From JAPLST01 sp964397565 (GTDB taxonomy: Bacteria; Auribacterota; UBA3054; JAPLST01), in assembly GCA_964397565.1 (NCBI GenBank), contig CAYNJC010000008.1, positions 68,697 through 132,696 of the forward strand: a stretch of DNA of 64,000 nucleotides. The letters run 5' to 3'. The stretch's first letter is position 1; every line of letters starts with the position of its first letter. Of this stretch, positions 26,210-34,024 are shown in pieces. The notes under the pieces were generated by a model. The model saw nothing but the letters and a program-made list of their open reading frames with translations. It made no database searches and was not told the origin of the DNA. Made by a program: the position numbers and the translations under genes.

Positions 26210-27289
26210 ATGAACTATTCCACTCGCCGCGCCAACGTTGTGCGCCGCATGCGCGCGCAAAAAGTGCGCGCCCTGCTGGTCAGCAATCCGACCAATGTGT
26301 ATTATCTGACGGGCTTCAGAAGCTCAAATGCGTATCTTGTCTTGACCGATACCGGCGCCGCGCTGCTGACGGATTTCCGCTACGAGGCCATGCTGCGTGC
26401 GCATGTTGCCACGCAACGCCTCTCGCCGATCATCATGAACGCCGGCCTGGCCAAGGCCCTCGGCGACTATTGCCCGCAGCACCGCATTCGCAGCTTGGCC
26501 TACGAGGCCGACCACCTGACCGCCGCCATGCTGCACACCGTGCAGCGCAAATGCCGGCGCATCGCCTGGAAGCCGGCCAAGAACTGGATCGGCCCCGTTC
26601 GTGACTGCAAAGAGCCGGCCGAATTGGTTGAGATGCGCCGGGCCATCACGATTGCCCAGCAAGCTTTTCTGGCGATCAAGCCCTGCCAATGGATTGGGCT
26701 GACCGAGCTGGCTGCGGCCGAGCTGCTCGAAGGGAAAATCCGCGCGATCGGCCGGGCCAACGGGCTGCATGCCGAACACTCCTTTGATTCCATCGTTGCC
26801 TGCGGCGCGCACGCCGCCGAGCCGCATCATCACTGTGACGAGACCGTCATCACAGGCAACACGATGCTGAAAATTGACTGGGGCGCGCGCGTCAACGACT
26901 ATTGCTCCGACCTGACCCGCACGCTCTTTCTCGGCACGCCGTCCCAGGAATTCCGCGATATTTATGCCATCGTCCTGCGCGCTCAGCGCGCCGCGATTGC
27001 GGCCGTGCGCCCGGGCGTGCCCTTGTGCGACGTGGATGCCGCTGCGCGCGCCATCATCACCAAGGCCGGCTTTGGCGACAAGTTCGGCCACAACACCGGC
27101 CACGGCATCGGCCTGCAAGTCCATGAAGGCAGCGGGCCGCAGAAGCGCAGCACGGCCATTGCCAAGCCCGGCATGGTCTTTACGATCGAGCCCGGCATCT
27201 ATTTGCCGGAATGGGGTGGCGTGCGTATTGAGGATATGGTCTTGGTCACCAGCACCGGCCACCGTGTGCTGACCTCGGTGCCGAAATGA
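26210..27289 (+). CDS. pepP: M24 family Xaa-Pro aminopeptidase/dipeptidase
   Basis: 359 residues from ATG 26210 (a TTG 9 bp earlier is also in frame). An N-terminal creatinase-like domain (SNPTNVYYLTGF) is followed by the pita-bread catalytic domain with metal ligands in KIDWGARVNDYCSDLTRT (two Asp), GHNTGHGIGLQVHE (His), FTIEPGIYLPEWGGVRIEDM (two Glu). Cleaves after N-terminal X in X-Pro. The short length fits the PepQ/YpdF-type dipeptidase/aminopeptidase rather than long PepP. Confidence 0.88.
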   Translation: MNYSTRRANVVRRMRAQKVRALLVSNPTNVYYLTGFRSSNAYLVLTDTGAALLTDFRYEAMLRAHVATQRLSPIIMNAGLAKALGDYCPQHRIRSLAYEADHLTAAMLHTVQRKCRRIAWKPAKNWIGPVRDCKEPAELVEMRRAITIAQQAFLAIKPCQWIGLTELAAAELLEGKIRAIGRANGLHAEHSFDSIVACGAHAAEPHHHCDETVITGNTMLKIDWGARVNDYCSDLTRTLFLGTPSQEFRDIYAIVLRAQRAAIAAVRPGVPLCDVDAAARAIITKAGFGDKFGHNTGHGIGLQVHEGSGPQKRSTAIAKPGMVFTIEPGIYLPEWGGVRIEDMVLVTSTGHRVLTSVPK

Positions 27290-27296
27290 GCGCTGC

Positions 27297-27338
27297 GTTC
27301 ATCGTTCATCGTTCTTAGTTCATCGTTCATAGTTTTCA
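27297..27338. repeat. Heptamer tandem repeat (GTTCATC type)
   Basis: GTTCATC, GTTCATC, GTTCTTA, GTTCATC, GTTCATA, GTTTTCA in 7-bp phase between the peptidase and the membrane protein gene. Confidence 0.9.
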
Positions 27339-27342
27339 GCAT

Positions 27343-28047
27343 ATGATCATAGATGCACTGACTTATCCAATCCGCAAGAATGGCTGGATGCTGCTCCTGA
27401 GCGGCGCCATCCTTGCGCTGATACTCAAAGCGCTCATGTTTTCGCTGCTGGCGCTATTCCTGCTCGTTTTTTACTGGGGCTATTTTGGCGCCTATTATCT
27501 GAACATCATCACTAACACTGCCAATGGCAGTAATGAAATGCCCCACTGGCCCGGCCTTTCAAATTATCTGGACGACATCCTTTATCCTTTTGTGCGGATT
27601 CTTGTCATTGCCGGCTTTTCGTTCGGCCCGTGGTTTATCCTGTTGCTTGTCAAGAACAACCAACTTGTCTGGCTGCCGTATGCGCGCGTGGCGGCAGTGG
27701 TGTGGGGCTGGCTGTATCTGCCCATGGCCGCGCTGACGGTGCAGCTCTCCGGCCAGTATCGGTCGGTGCTCCCGCATGTTGTGGTGCCGGCCATTGTCAA
27801 ACTTATGCCGGGTTACCTTGTGGTTGCGGGCGCCTGTGCGGCGGCCTTTTTCGCAGCACACTGGCTGCGCGGATATTTTCATACCCTGGCGTATGTCGGC
27901 TGGCTGGTCTCCTCGCTGCTGTCGCTCTACACCTTTGTCTTTCAGGCGCGTTTGATCGGCTTGCTCTATCGCCGCGCATGCCCCACCGATGAAACCGCTG
28001 CGCCACTGGAAACCGTGCATCCTCCAATTGAAAATTGTAATTTGTAA
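27343..28047 (+). CDS. Polytopic membrane protein, DUF4013-like
   Basis: 234 residues, about six hydrophobic segments, with an N-terminus DALTYPIRKNGWMLLLSGAIL that resembles DUF4013-type small membrane proteins. The function of that family is unknown. No good ribosome-binding site precedes the ATG, which follows a heptamer repeat. The last residues (PPIENCNL) are encoded by the beginning of the next repeat tract (28026-28060), so the original C-terminus may have been replaced by repeat-encoded residues. Confidence 0.7.
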   Translation: MIIDALTYPIRKNGWMLLLSGAILALILKALMFSLLALFLLVFYWGYFGAYYLNIITNTANGSNEMPHWPGLSNYLDDILYPFVRILVIAGFSFGPWFILLLVKNNQLVWLPYARVAAVVWGWLYLPMAALTVQLSGQYRSVLPHVVVPAIVKLMPGYLVVAGACAAAFFAAHWLRGYFHTLAYVGWLVSSLLSLYTFVFQARLIGLLYRRACPTDETAAPLETVHPPIENCNL

Positions 28048-28060
28048 ATCGTAAATTGCC
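28026..28060. repeat. Heptamer tandem repeat (AATTGTA type)
   Basis: AATTGAA, AATTGTA, ATTTGTA, AATCGTA, AATTGCC, ending exactly at the ATG of the K+ channel gene and including the stop of the preceding gene. Confidence 0.85.
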
Positions 28061-29095
28061 ATGTTCCTCCCGACTCTGCACAAACGCATCCGCCACGAGA
28101 GCCTTCGCCGCCTGTTTGTGGCCGGGCTGCTGCTGCTGCTGGTCTTGGCCGTGGGCACGGCCGGCTATGTTCTGGTCGAGGGCTGGTCCTTGCTGGATGC
28201 CCTCTACATGACCGTCATCACCGTCACGACGATCGGTTACAAAGAGGTGCACGATCTGGATGTGGCCGGGCGGATTTTTACGATTTGCATCGCCTTGGTG
28301 GGCGTCGGCACGGCCGCCTATGGCCTGTCATCCTTCGTCTCCCTGATTGTCAGCGGCGAATTCACCGCGGTATTGCGAGGGCAACAAATGCAACACGAAT
28401 TAAGCAATTTGCGCGACCATATCATTATTTGCGGCGGCGGCAAGACCGGTCTGGGTGCCATGCAGGAATTGCTGGCCAGTGACGAGCGGGTCATCATCGT
28501 TGAAAAAGACCCCGCCGTGTGCGAGGCGCTATGGCAGCAAAACATTAGTGCGTTAAACGACGATGCGACCCAGCAAAGCGCGCTGGAGAAGGCCCGCGTG
28601 CAGGTTGCCAAAGGCCTGCTTACGACTTTGCCCAATGACGCCGACAATGTGTTTGTCGCGCTGACCGCGCGTGAGCTGGCGCCCCAGTTGGTGATTGTCA
28701 CGCGCGCCGCGCAGCAGACCAACGAAAGCAAGCTCCTGCGTGCCGGCGCCAACCGGATTGTCCGCGTGGATGAAGTCGGTGGCCGGCACATGGCCAACAT
28801 CATGCTGCGCCCCGAAGCCATTCGCTTCATCGACAAGCTGACCGGTATCGATAACCGCACGATTGGCTTGCGTGAAATTGACATCATGCCCGGCTGTGCC
28901 TGGGAAGGCAAGACGCTGGCGCAGGAGGAAATCCGCCAGAAAAACGCGTTGAATGTTGTGGCGATCCGCCGCGCCGATGGCGAGCTGGCCATCAATCCCG
29001 GGCCGCACACCATGATGCATGCCGGCGATGTCCTGATCGTCTTTGGTGAGGTCGCGACGGCGGACGGAATCAACGCGCGCTTCACGCACAAGTAG
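28061..29095 (+). CDS. Two-TM potassium channel with RCK (TrkA-N/TrkA-C) domains
   Basis: 344 residues. Two membrane helices flank the selectivity filter VTTIGYKE (residues about 56-63; TxGYG is changed to TIGYK, as in many MthK/Kch-like proteins). Then an RCK domain IIICGGGKTGLGAMQELL with the Rossmann Gly motif and acidic VIIVEKD, and a C-terminal TrkA-C domain. Expected to conduct K+ across the inner membrane under nucleotide or Ca2+ control. Confidence 0.9.
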   Translation: MFLPTLHKRIRHESLRRLFVAGLLLLLVLAVGTAGYVLVEGWSLLDALYMTVITVTTIGYKEVHDLDVAGRIFTICIALVGVGTAAYGLSSFVSLIVSGEFTAVLRGQQMQHELSNLRDHIIICGGGKTGLGAMQELLASDERVIIVEKDPAVCEALWQQNISALNDDATQQSALEKARVQVAKGLLTTLPNDADNVFVALTARELAPQLVIVTRAAQQTNESKLLRAGANRIVRVDEVGGRHMANIMLRPEAIRFIDKLTGIDNRTIGLREIDIMPGCAWEGKTLAQEEIRQKNALNVVAIRRADGELAINPGPHTMMHAGDVLIVFGEVATADGINARFTHK

Positions 29096-29117
29096 TTTTC
29101 GCTGCGACAACCGTTTG

Positions 29118-29153
29118 GTCCGACAAGTCCGACGCGTCAGACCTGTCTGATTT
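29118..29153. repeat. Nonamer tandem repeat (GTCCGACGC type)
   Basis: GTCCGACAA, GTCCGACGC, GTCAGACCT, GTCTGATTT in 9-bp phase, just upstream of the GGAGGAGG ribosome site of the next gene. The inverted form closes that gene at 29917-29943. Confidence 0.8.
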
Positions 29154-29174
29154 AGCTTTACCGGAGGAGGAAAC

Positions 29175-29945
29175 ATGCGTGCTCCCAACAGCCCACTCTT
29201 GCCACCTGGCGGCTATGAGCATCTGCGCAGCTACAAAGTGTCCGAGGCGGTCTATGACGCCACCGTCGTTTTCTGCGATCGGTTCATTGATAAACACTCG
29301 CGTACCCATGACCAGATGGTGCAGGTGGCGCGCAATGGCGTTCGCAACATCAGCGAGGCCAGCGGCGCGGCGGCCACTTCGCGCAAGACCGAGATAAAGC
29401 TCACTAACGTGGCCCGGGCCAGCCTTGCGGACGAGCTGGCCAAAGATTTCAAAAGCTTCCTGATCCAGCGCGGCCTGCGCGTCTGGCACAAAGAATCGCC
29501 TGAGACACTGGCCATGCGCGAGCGCTTGAAACACGATGTGGCGCCCAACCTGCCGCGCGCGCCGGAAGGCACGGTGCAATTGACCGGCTTGGCCGGGTTG
29601 GCGGATTTTGTGAAGCAGGCCGAGCCGGAGCTGGCCGCCAACGCGATGGTGTGCGCCGTAAAACAAGCCGCGTACCTGCTGCGCCGGCAGGTTGAAAGCC
29701 AAAGCCGCGATTCTGTTGAGCAGGGCGGGTTCACTGAGCGACTGTACGCGTCGCGGGTGCAGGCGCGCGCAGCGAAAAAGCTGGACGAGTCGGACATCCC
29801 CGTCTGCCCGCTATGCGGCAAGGGCATGCGCCGACTCACGGCCAAGCGGGGGCCGCATGCGGGGCAGCAGTTCTGGGGCTGTTCCGGCTATCCGGCGTGC
29901 AAGGGCATTCGGAATATGTCGGACGCGTCGGACGCGTCGGACTAA
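29175..29945 (+). CDS. Four-helix-bundle protein with C-terminal topoisomerase-type zinc finger
   Basis: 256 residues after a strong GGAGGAGG site. Residues about 10-130 match the four-helix-bundle protein family once linked to 23S rRNA intervening sequences (LRSYKVSEAVYDATVVFCDRF, ISEASGAAATSRKTEIKL), extended by the suffix type of helical domain. Residues about 210-248 form a zinc ribbon, CPLCGKGMRRL...FWGCSGYPACKGI, as in topoisomerase I tails. Function unknown; the bundle suggests nucleic-acid binding. The final residues MSDASDASD are read from nonamer repeats. Confidence 0.85.
   Translation: MRAPNSPLLPPGGYEHLRSYKVSEAVYDATVVFCDRFIDKHSRTHDQMVQVARNGVRNISEASGAAATSRKTEIKLTNVARASLADELAKDFKSFLIQRGLRVWHKESPETLAMRERLKHDVAPNLPRAPEGTVQLTGLAGLADFVKQAEPELAANAMVCAVKQAAYLLRRQVESQSRDSVEQGGFTERLYASRVQARAAKKLDESDIPVCPLCGKGMRRLTAKRGPHAGQQFWGCSGYPACKGIRNMSDASDASD
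29917..29943. repeat. Nonamer repeat inside the gene end (GCGTCGGAC type)
   Basis: ATGTCGGAC, GCGTCGGAC, GCGTCGGAC, then TAA. The exact reverse complement of the unit at 29118-29153. Confidence 0.85.
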
Positions 29946-29949
29946 TTTT

Positions 29950-31239
29950 TCAGCTTTGCCGCAGGCATTCGGGCACGTAGGCCGGCAGCCGCTTTTCCAC
30001 GAACACCCGGCGCAGGCGCGCGAAACGCTGCAGGCCATTTTCGTACAGCCGCGCCGGCGCTTCATCGCCGATCAGCGGCTGGGCGTAGCGCACAAAATCA
30101 TCCGTGACATCCAGCTGATCTTTGCTCAGCCATGCCGCCGGCACGGTCCGCACCGAGTTGGCGACGGCGTCAAGCGGCACTTTGTCATAATAGGCTTTGT
30201 AGGCCGCGCCCGGCGCGCGCAGAATGGTGGCCATCCAGCCGCTGCCGTCGCGCAGGGCAATCGCCACCGCCGTGCGCCCGACTTCATAGGCCTCCTCGAT
30301 GTCCACACGCGAGGCATACAGCGAAACATCGCGCTGTAACACACCCGGTACCTGGCCGGTCGCCTGCCCGCGCGCGGCAAGGCCGACCTTATTCAAATAG
30401 TTCACCACCACTTGCGCGACCGTCGTCTCGCTCGCGCCGTACTCGACATGGCCAAAGGCATCGCGCCGTTCACCCAAGCCGCCGACGTCAAAGCCCTCAC
30501 TGACAATCGCAATACAGCGCCCGCTGCGGCGCAATTCCGCGTTAACGTTGTCGGCGAGCGAGGCCAACGTATGGTGCGATTCGGGCAGATAGATTTGCAG
30601 CGGCATTTCGCGCTGCGGATCGCCCAGGCGCGCGGCCGCCGGCAAAAAGCCCGAGCGCCGGCCCATCACCTGATAGACCGAGACGCACTCGGACGTGCGC
30701 ATCCCGCGATTTTCCTCGTTCGCGTTTTGCATGTGGCACGCCCAATAGCGCGCGGCACTGCCATAGCCGGGCGTGTGGTCAATCAACCGAAACTGTTGAT
30801 CGCCGACGTCATTGTCAATTGTCTTCGGCACTCCGGCGACGACCAGTTCAACGCCGCGCGCCTTGGCCAATTGCGCGACTTTGTGGGCGGTGTCCATCGA
30901 GTCATTGCCGCCAATATAAAAGAAATAGCCGACCTTGTGGGCGCAGATCACCTCGATAATGCGGGCAAAATCCTGTTCCTGATGCGCGCTCAATTTATAG
31001 CGGCAGGTGCCGATTGCGCCAGCGCACGGTGTCTGTTTCAGCAGCTGCAATTCTGCGGGTGCTTCCTGCGCCAAATCCAAGAGTTCCTCCTGTAGAATGC
31101 CTTCGACGCCGTGCCAGGCGGCCAGCACGCGGCCACAGCGCTCAGGGAAATCACGACAGGCGTCCACGACGCCCTGCAGCGAGGCATTGATCACCGGTGA
31201 CGGCCCGCCGGATTGGGCAACTAAGATGGTTGGTTTCAT
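29950..31239 (-). CDS. PPi-dependent (or ADP/ATP mixed-type) 6-phosphofructokinase
   Basis: 429 residues from ATG 31239. Phosphofructokinase fold: AQSGGPSPVINASL at the N-terminus, GGNDSMDTAHK (110-120) and GVPKTIDND (137-144). Lys139 in PKTIDND, where ATP enzymes have Gly, and Asp113 where they have Gly, are the marks of the PPi-using group. Asn112 replaces the more common Asp of GGDDS. PPi-PFK works reversibly in glycolysis/gluconeogenesis or in ribulose-monophosphate/pentose routes. Divergent from the methyltransferase gene. Confidence 0.88.
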   Translation of the reverse strand: MKPTILVAQSGGPSPVINASLQGVVDACRDFPERCGRVLAAWHGVEGILQEELLDLAQEAPAELQLLKQTPCAGAIGTCRYKLSAHQEQDFARIIEVICAHKVGYFFYIGGNDSMDTAHKVAQLAKARGVELVVAGVPKTIDNDVGDQQFRLIDHTPGYGSAARYWACHMQNANEENRGMRTSECVSVYQVMGRRSGFLPAAARLGDPQREMPLQIYLPESHHTLASLADNVNAELRRSGRCIAIVSEGFDVGGLGERRDAFGHVEYGASETTVAQVVVNYLNKVGLAARGQATGQVPGVLQRDVSLYASRVDIEEAYEVGRTAVAIALRDGSGWMATILRAPGAAYKAYYDKVPLDAVANSVRTVPAAWLSKDQLDVTDDFVRYAQPLIGDEAPARLYENGLQRFARLRRVFVEKRLPAYVPECLRQS

Positions 31240-31249
31240 GTGGCTGACG

Positions 31250-31298
31250 GTTGATGGTTCGTTGTTCACCGTCCATTGTACGGTGTCGGGCGTGAATT
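31250..31298. repeat. Degenerate heptamer repeat (GTTxxxx) overlapping promoters
   Basis: GTTGATG, GTTCGTT, GTTCACC, GTCCATT, GTACGGT, GTCGGGC, GTGAATT: seven units with G-T fixed at positions 1-2. Confidence 0.55.
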
Positions 31299-31303
31299 GA
31301 CAA
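31275..31303 (-). promoter_or_regulatory. Promoter of the phosphofructokinase gene
   Basis: Minus strand TTGTCA (31303-31298), 17-bp spacer, TACAAT (31280-31275). Its -35 overlaps the -35 of the divergent promoter. Confidence 0.6.
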
Positions 31304-31325
31304 GCGGGGGTGAACACATTACACT
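31297..31325 (+). promoter_or_regulatory. Promoter of the methyltransferase gene
   Basis: TTGACA (31297-31302, full consensus), 17-bp spacer, TACACT (31320-31325). Confidence 0.65.
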
Positions 31326-31412
31326 AGTGCCATGAAGAGGGCCAATGTCCATCGCTCTTAGCTATTTCTTTGTGCGAGACATCGCACCATGCGTGCCAAC
31401 AGGAGACGACCA

Positions 31413-32255
31413 ATGGGACATGCGGACGACATAAAAGGGATGAAGCTGTATCGTCATCCTGAACGGATTTATGCGGAGCTTGCGGCGCGCGGCTACACCG
31501 CGGCGATGCAGCTGAAGGTCAGCGAGCTGGCGGCGTTTGATCAGTTGCATTACGGTGGCACCGCGGCGGTTGATGATGCGCTGCACACGCTGGCGGTTGG
31601 CCGCGGAAGCAGGATTCTGGATATTGGCTCGGGCCTGGGCGGTCCGGCACGGTATCTTGCGGAGAAAACCGGATGCCACGTCACGGCGCTCGAGCTGCAG
31701 CCCGACCTGCATGACATCGCCCGGTGTCTGACGGTGCGGTGCGGACTGGCTGATCGTGTGCAGCATGTGTGCGGGGACATTCTTGATTATTCAGCGTGCG
31801 TGCGCCGTTTTGATGCGGTGGTGAGCTGGCTTGCCTTCTTGCATATTCCGGACCGTTCGACGCTCTTGCGGAACTGTCATCAGTTATTGAAACCGGGCGG
31901 CCGGCTGTTTGTCGAGGACTTTTGCGCCCAGGGCGTCTTGGACGAGCAGGAACGCGGGTTATTATCCAAGGACGTGTACTGCGCCTATCTCCCGACGGCG
32001 GAGGAATATCTTGCACAGCTTGCCGCCAACGGGTTTACCGACGTCGCATACACCGACATGACGGCATCGTGGACGACGTTTGTAAGAAAGCGCATGGAGA
32101 GCTATGTGACCAACCGCGCCCGGCACATTGAACGCCACGGCAATGAAATCGTGGAGGACTTGGAGGGGTTCTACACAACCATGTCCCGGTTGTTTGCAGG
32201 CGGCAACCTGGGGGGAGTGCGAATCGTGGCGCGCACAGGCGCATACCGGCCTTAG
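31413..32255 (+). CDS. SAM-dependent methyltransferase, phosphoethanolamine/glycine-type N-methyltransferase-like
   Basis: 280 residues from ATG 31413, which has AGGAG at the right distance; an ATG 24 bp earlier lacks one. SAM loop ILDIGSGLGGPARYLA, acidic VTALELQ, GDILDY, and LKPGGRLFVEDFCA. The long helical C-terminus with FYTTMSRLFAGGNLGG resembles sarcosine/dimethylglycine and phosphoethanolamine methyltransferases, so an amine substrate is plausible but unproven. Its stop overlaps the convergent dehydrogenase by 4 bp. Confidence 0.8.
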   Translation: MGHADDIKGMKLYRHPERIYAELAARGYTAAMQLKVSELAAFDQLHYGGTAAVDDALHTLAVGRGSRILDIGSGLGGPARYLAEKTGCHVTALELQPDLHDIARCLTVRCGLADRVQHVCGDILDYSACVRRFDAVVSWLAFLHIPDRSTLLRNCHQLLKPGGRLFVEDFCAQGVLDEQERGLLSKDVYCAYLPTAEEYLAQLAANGFTDVAYTDMTASWTTFVRKRMESYVTNRARHIERHGNEIVEDLEGFYTTMSRLFAGGNLGGVRIVARTGAYRP

Positions 32256-33301
32256 TCCCAGGTCAGATTGATCTTGCCGCACGCGCCGCTGCGCATCAGG
32301 GCGAAGGCTTCCTCGTAGGCCGTGCAGGGCAGGGTGTGCGTCACACTTGCGGTCAGGCGCGCGCTGTGATGCAGCAGAAATTCGTCAACTTGAAACCAGG
32401 TTTCAAACATGCGCCGGCCGGTGATGCCATGAATCGTAATGCCCTTGAACATGATGTCTTCGGCCCAGTTGATGTCGACCGTCGTGCTGGGAATGCCGAG
32501 CAAACACATGGTGCCGCCGGTGGCGACGAGACCAAAGGCCTGCTGCATGGCTTTGGCGTTGCCGCTCATTTCGAGGACAACCGCGGGGCCCTCGTTGTTG
32601 GTTTCGCGGCGGACGATAGTGGGCACATCGTCGGCCTGCGGGTTCAAGACCAGATCGGCGCCGGCCTTGCGCGCCAACGTGATGCGCGTGGCATTGGGCT
32701 CGACCACAATGACTTTCGAGGCACCGGCCACCTTGGCCATGCTGACCGCGAACAAGCCGATTGCGCCGGCACCCATGATCAGGACATTCTTGAGTGAAAT
32801 CGGCGCGGACATGACCGTGTGCATCGCATTGCCAAGTGGGTCATAAATGGCGGCGAACGCGTCCGGCACATCCGCCGGCACCGGCCAGACATTCTCGGCC
32901 GGCACCGCGACATAGTCGGCAAAACAGCCTTCGCGATCGACGCCGACACCCTTGAACGTGCGGCAGATGTGGCTGCGGCCAGTGCGGCACAAATGGCAAT
33001 GGCCGCAGGTGATGTGGCCTTCGGCCGAGACGCGCTGGCCGATGGTCAGCGTGTGGACTTCGGCGCCGAGCGCGGCGATTGTGCCGACAAACTCATGGCC
33101 GGTCGTCAGCGGCGGCTTGATCCGGTTTTGTGACCAGGCGTCCCAGTTGTAAATGTGCAGGTCGGTGCCGCAGATGCCGGTGACGCGCACGCGGATCAGC
33201 ACATCGCGCGGGCCGCAGGCCGGCACCGGAATCGTACACAAGTTGAGGCCGGCTTGGCCGTGCAGTTTGCGAATCGCACGCATGGTGGTGGGCAGGGGCA
33301 T
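32252..33301 (-). CDS. tdh: L-threonine 3-dehydrogenase-type zinc alcohol dehydrogenase
   Basis: 349 residues from ATG 33301 (ATG 33283 also possible). Medium-chain dehydrogenase: catalytic zinc Cys in TGICGTDLHIYNWD, His in TGHEFVG, structural zinc Cys cluster CGHCHLCRTGRSHIC, and NAD-binding MGAGAIGLFAVSMAK. The motif ICGTDLHIYNWDAWSQ is typical of Tdh, which oxidises threonine to 2-amino-3-ketobutyrate. No kbl (the usual partner) is next to it. Confidence 0.88.
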   Translation of the reverse strand: MPLPTTMRAIRKLHGQAGLNLCTIPVPACGPRDVLIRVRVTGICGTDLHIYNWDAWSQNRIKPPLTTGHEFVGTIAALGAEVHTLTIGQRVSAEGHITCGHCHLCRTGRSHICRTFKGVGVDREGCFADYVAVPAENVWPVPADVPDAFAAIYDPLGNAMHTVMSAPISLKNVLIMGAGAIGLFAVSMAKVAGASKVIVVEPNATRITLARKAGADLVLNPQADDVPTIVRRETNNEGPAVVLEMSGNAKAMQQAFGLVATGGTMCLLGIPSTTVDINWAEDIMFKGITIHGITGRRMFETWFQVDEFLLHHSARLTASVTHTLPCTAYEEAFALMRSGACGKINLTWD

Positions 33302-33342
33302 GTGAAATATCCAGGGGATGAAGTGCCGGTAGCAATGCTCAC

Positions 33343-33370
33343 TGATCAACGGTCATTTGTCAATTGTCAG
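33343..33370. repeat. Degenerate heptamer repeat (TTGTCAA type)
   Basis: TGATCAA, CGGTCAT, TTGTCAA, TTGTCAG in 7-bp phase; supplies the -35 of the next promoter. Confidence 0.6.
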
Positions 33371-33385
33371 TTTTTTTAGTATCAT
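33357..33385 (+). promoter_or_regulatory. Promoter of the HEAT-repeat lipoprotein gene
   Basis: TTGTCA (33357-33362), 17-bp spacer, TATCAT (33380-33385), 39 bp before ATG 33425. Confidence 0.55.
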
Positions 33386-33424
33386 GGGCTGATCTCATTT
33401 TCATAACGCCAAACGGGAGTTCAT

Positions 33425-34024
33425 ATGCAGCACGCCGTTGTTCAGCTAACCATGGCCGGCCTGCTGGTGACCTTGCTGGGCAGCAGTTGCGCCATGGACA
33501 TGGTTGTCACCACGCGGCAGGCGACCAGCAGTGCGCCACTCGCGACCAATACGCCGGCGCCACTCGCACCCGCACCAACCGGCACCATTGTTGAGCGCTT
33601 GCGCTCGACTGACAGCGAGGTGGTGCTGGCCGCGCTGGATGACGCACTGGTGGATGACAAGGTGCCGGCCGCGCTTGTGCCGGAGTTTGAGCGCATCCTG
33701 AAGCAGCATCCCCGCGTCGAGGTGCGCGTCGCCGCGATTGAAGCGCTGGGCACGGCCGACAATCGCGCCACATTGCTGCCCGCGTTAGGCGCGTGCCTGC
33801 AGCACGCCAATGAAGACGTGCGCAGCGCGGCCATGGATGTCATTGCCGACACGGAAAGCAAAGTGGCGATTGACATTCTGGTGGCGCAGCGCGCGAGTAC
33901 CTTCGCCGATGTGCGCGACAGCGCGCAGGACAACTTGGAAACGATCACCGGCAAGGAATTCACCAGCCAGGCCAAATGGCGCGCGTGGTGGTTGGTTGCC
34001 CGGCCGACTTTCACTTTTGATTAA
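33425..34024 (+). CDS. HEAT-repeat lipoprotein
   Basis: 199 residues. Signal peptide ending in the lipobox LLGSSC (Cys 22), a Thr/Pro/Ala linker, then two or three HEAT-like helical repeats (VEVRVAAIEALGTADNRATLLPALGACL, cited here as positions about 98-125, and DVRSAAMDVIADTE). Such proteins act as protein-binding scaffolds in the envelope. The stop codon overlaps the stop of convergent putA (34021-34024), so neither gene has room for its own terminator. Confidence 0.75.
   Translation: MQHAVVQLTMAGLLVTLLGSSCAMDMVVTTRQATSSAPLATNTPAPLAPAPTGTIVERLRSTDSEVVLAALDDALVDDKVPAALVPEFERILKQHPRVEVRVAAIEALGTADNRATLLPALGACLQHANEDVRSAAMDVIADTESKVAIDILVAQRASTFADVRDSAQDNLETITGKEFTSQAKWRAWWLVARPTFTFD

Noticed and set aside
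29175..29945. Accessory protein (Avd) of a diversity-generating retroelement
   Set aside because: The four-helix bundle is related in fold, but there is no reverse transcriptase or template/variable repeat nearby.
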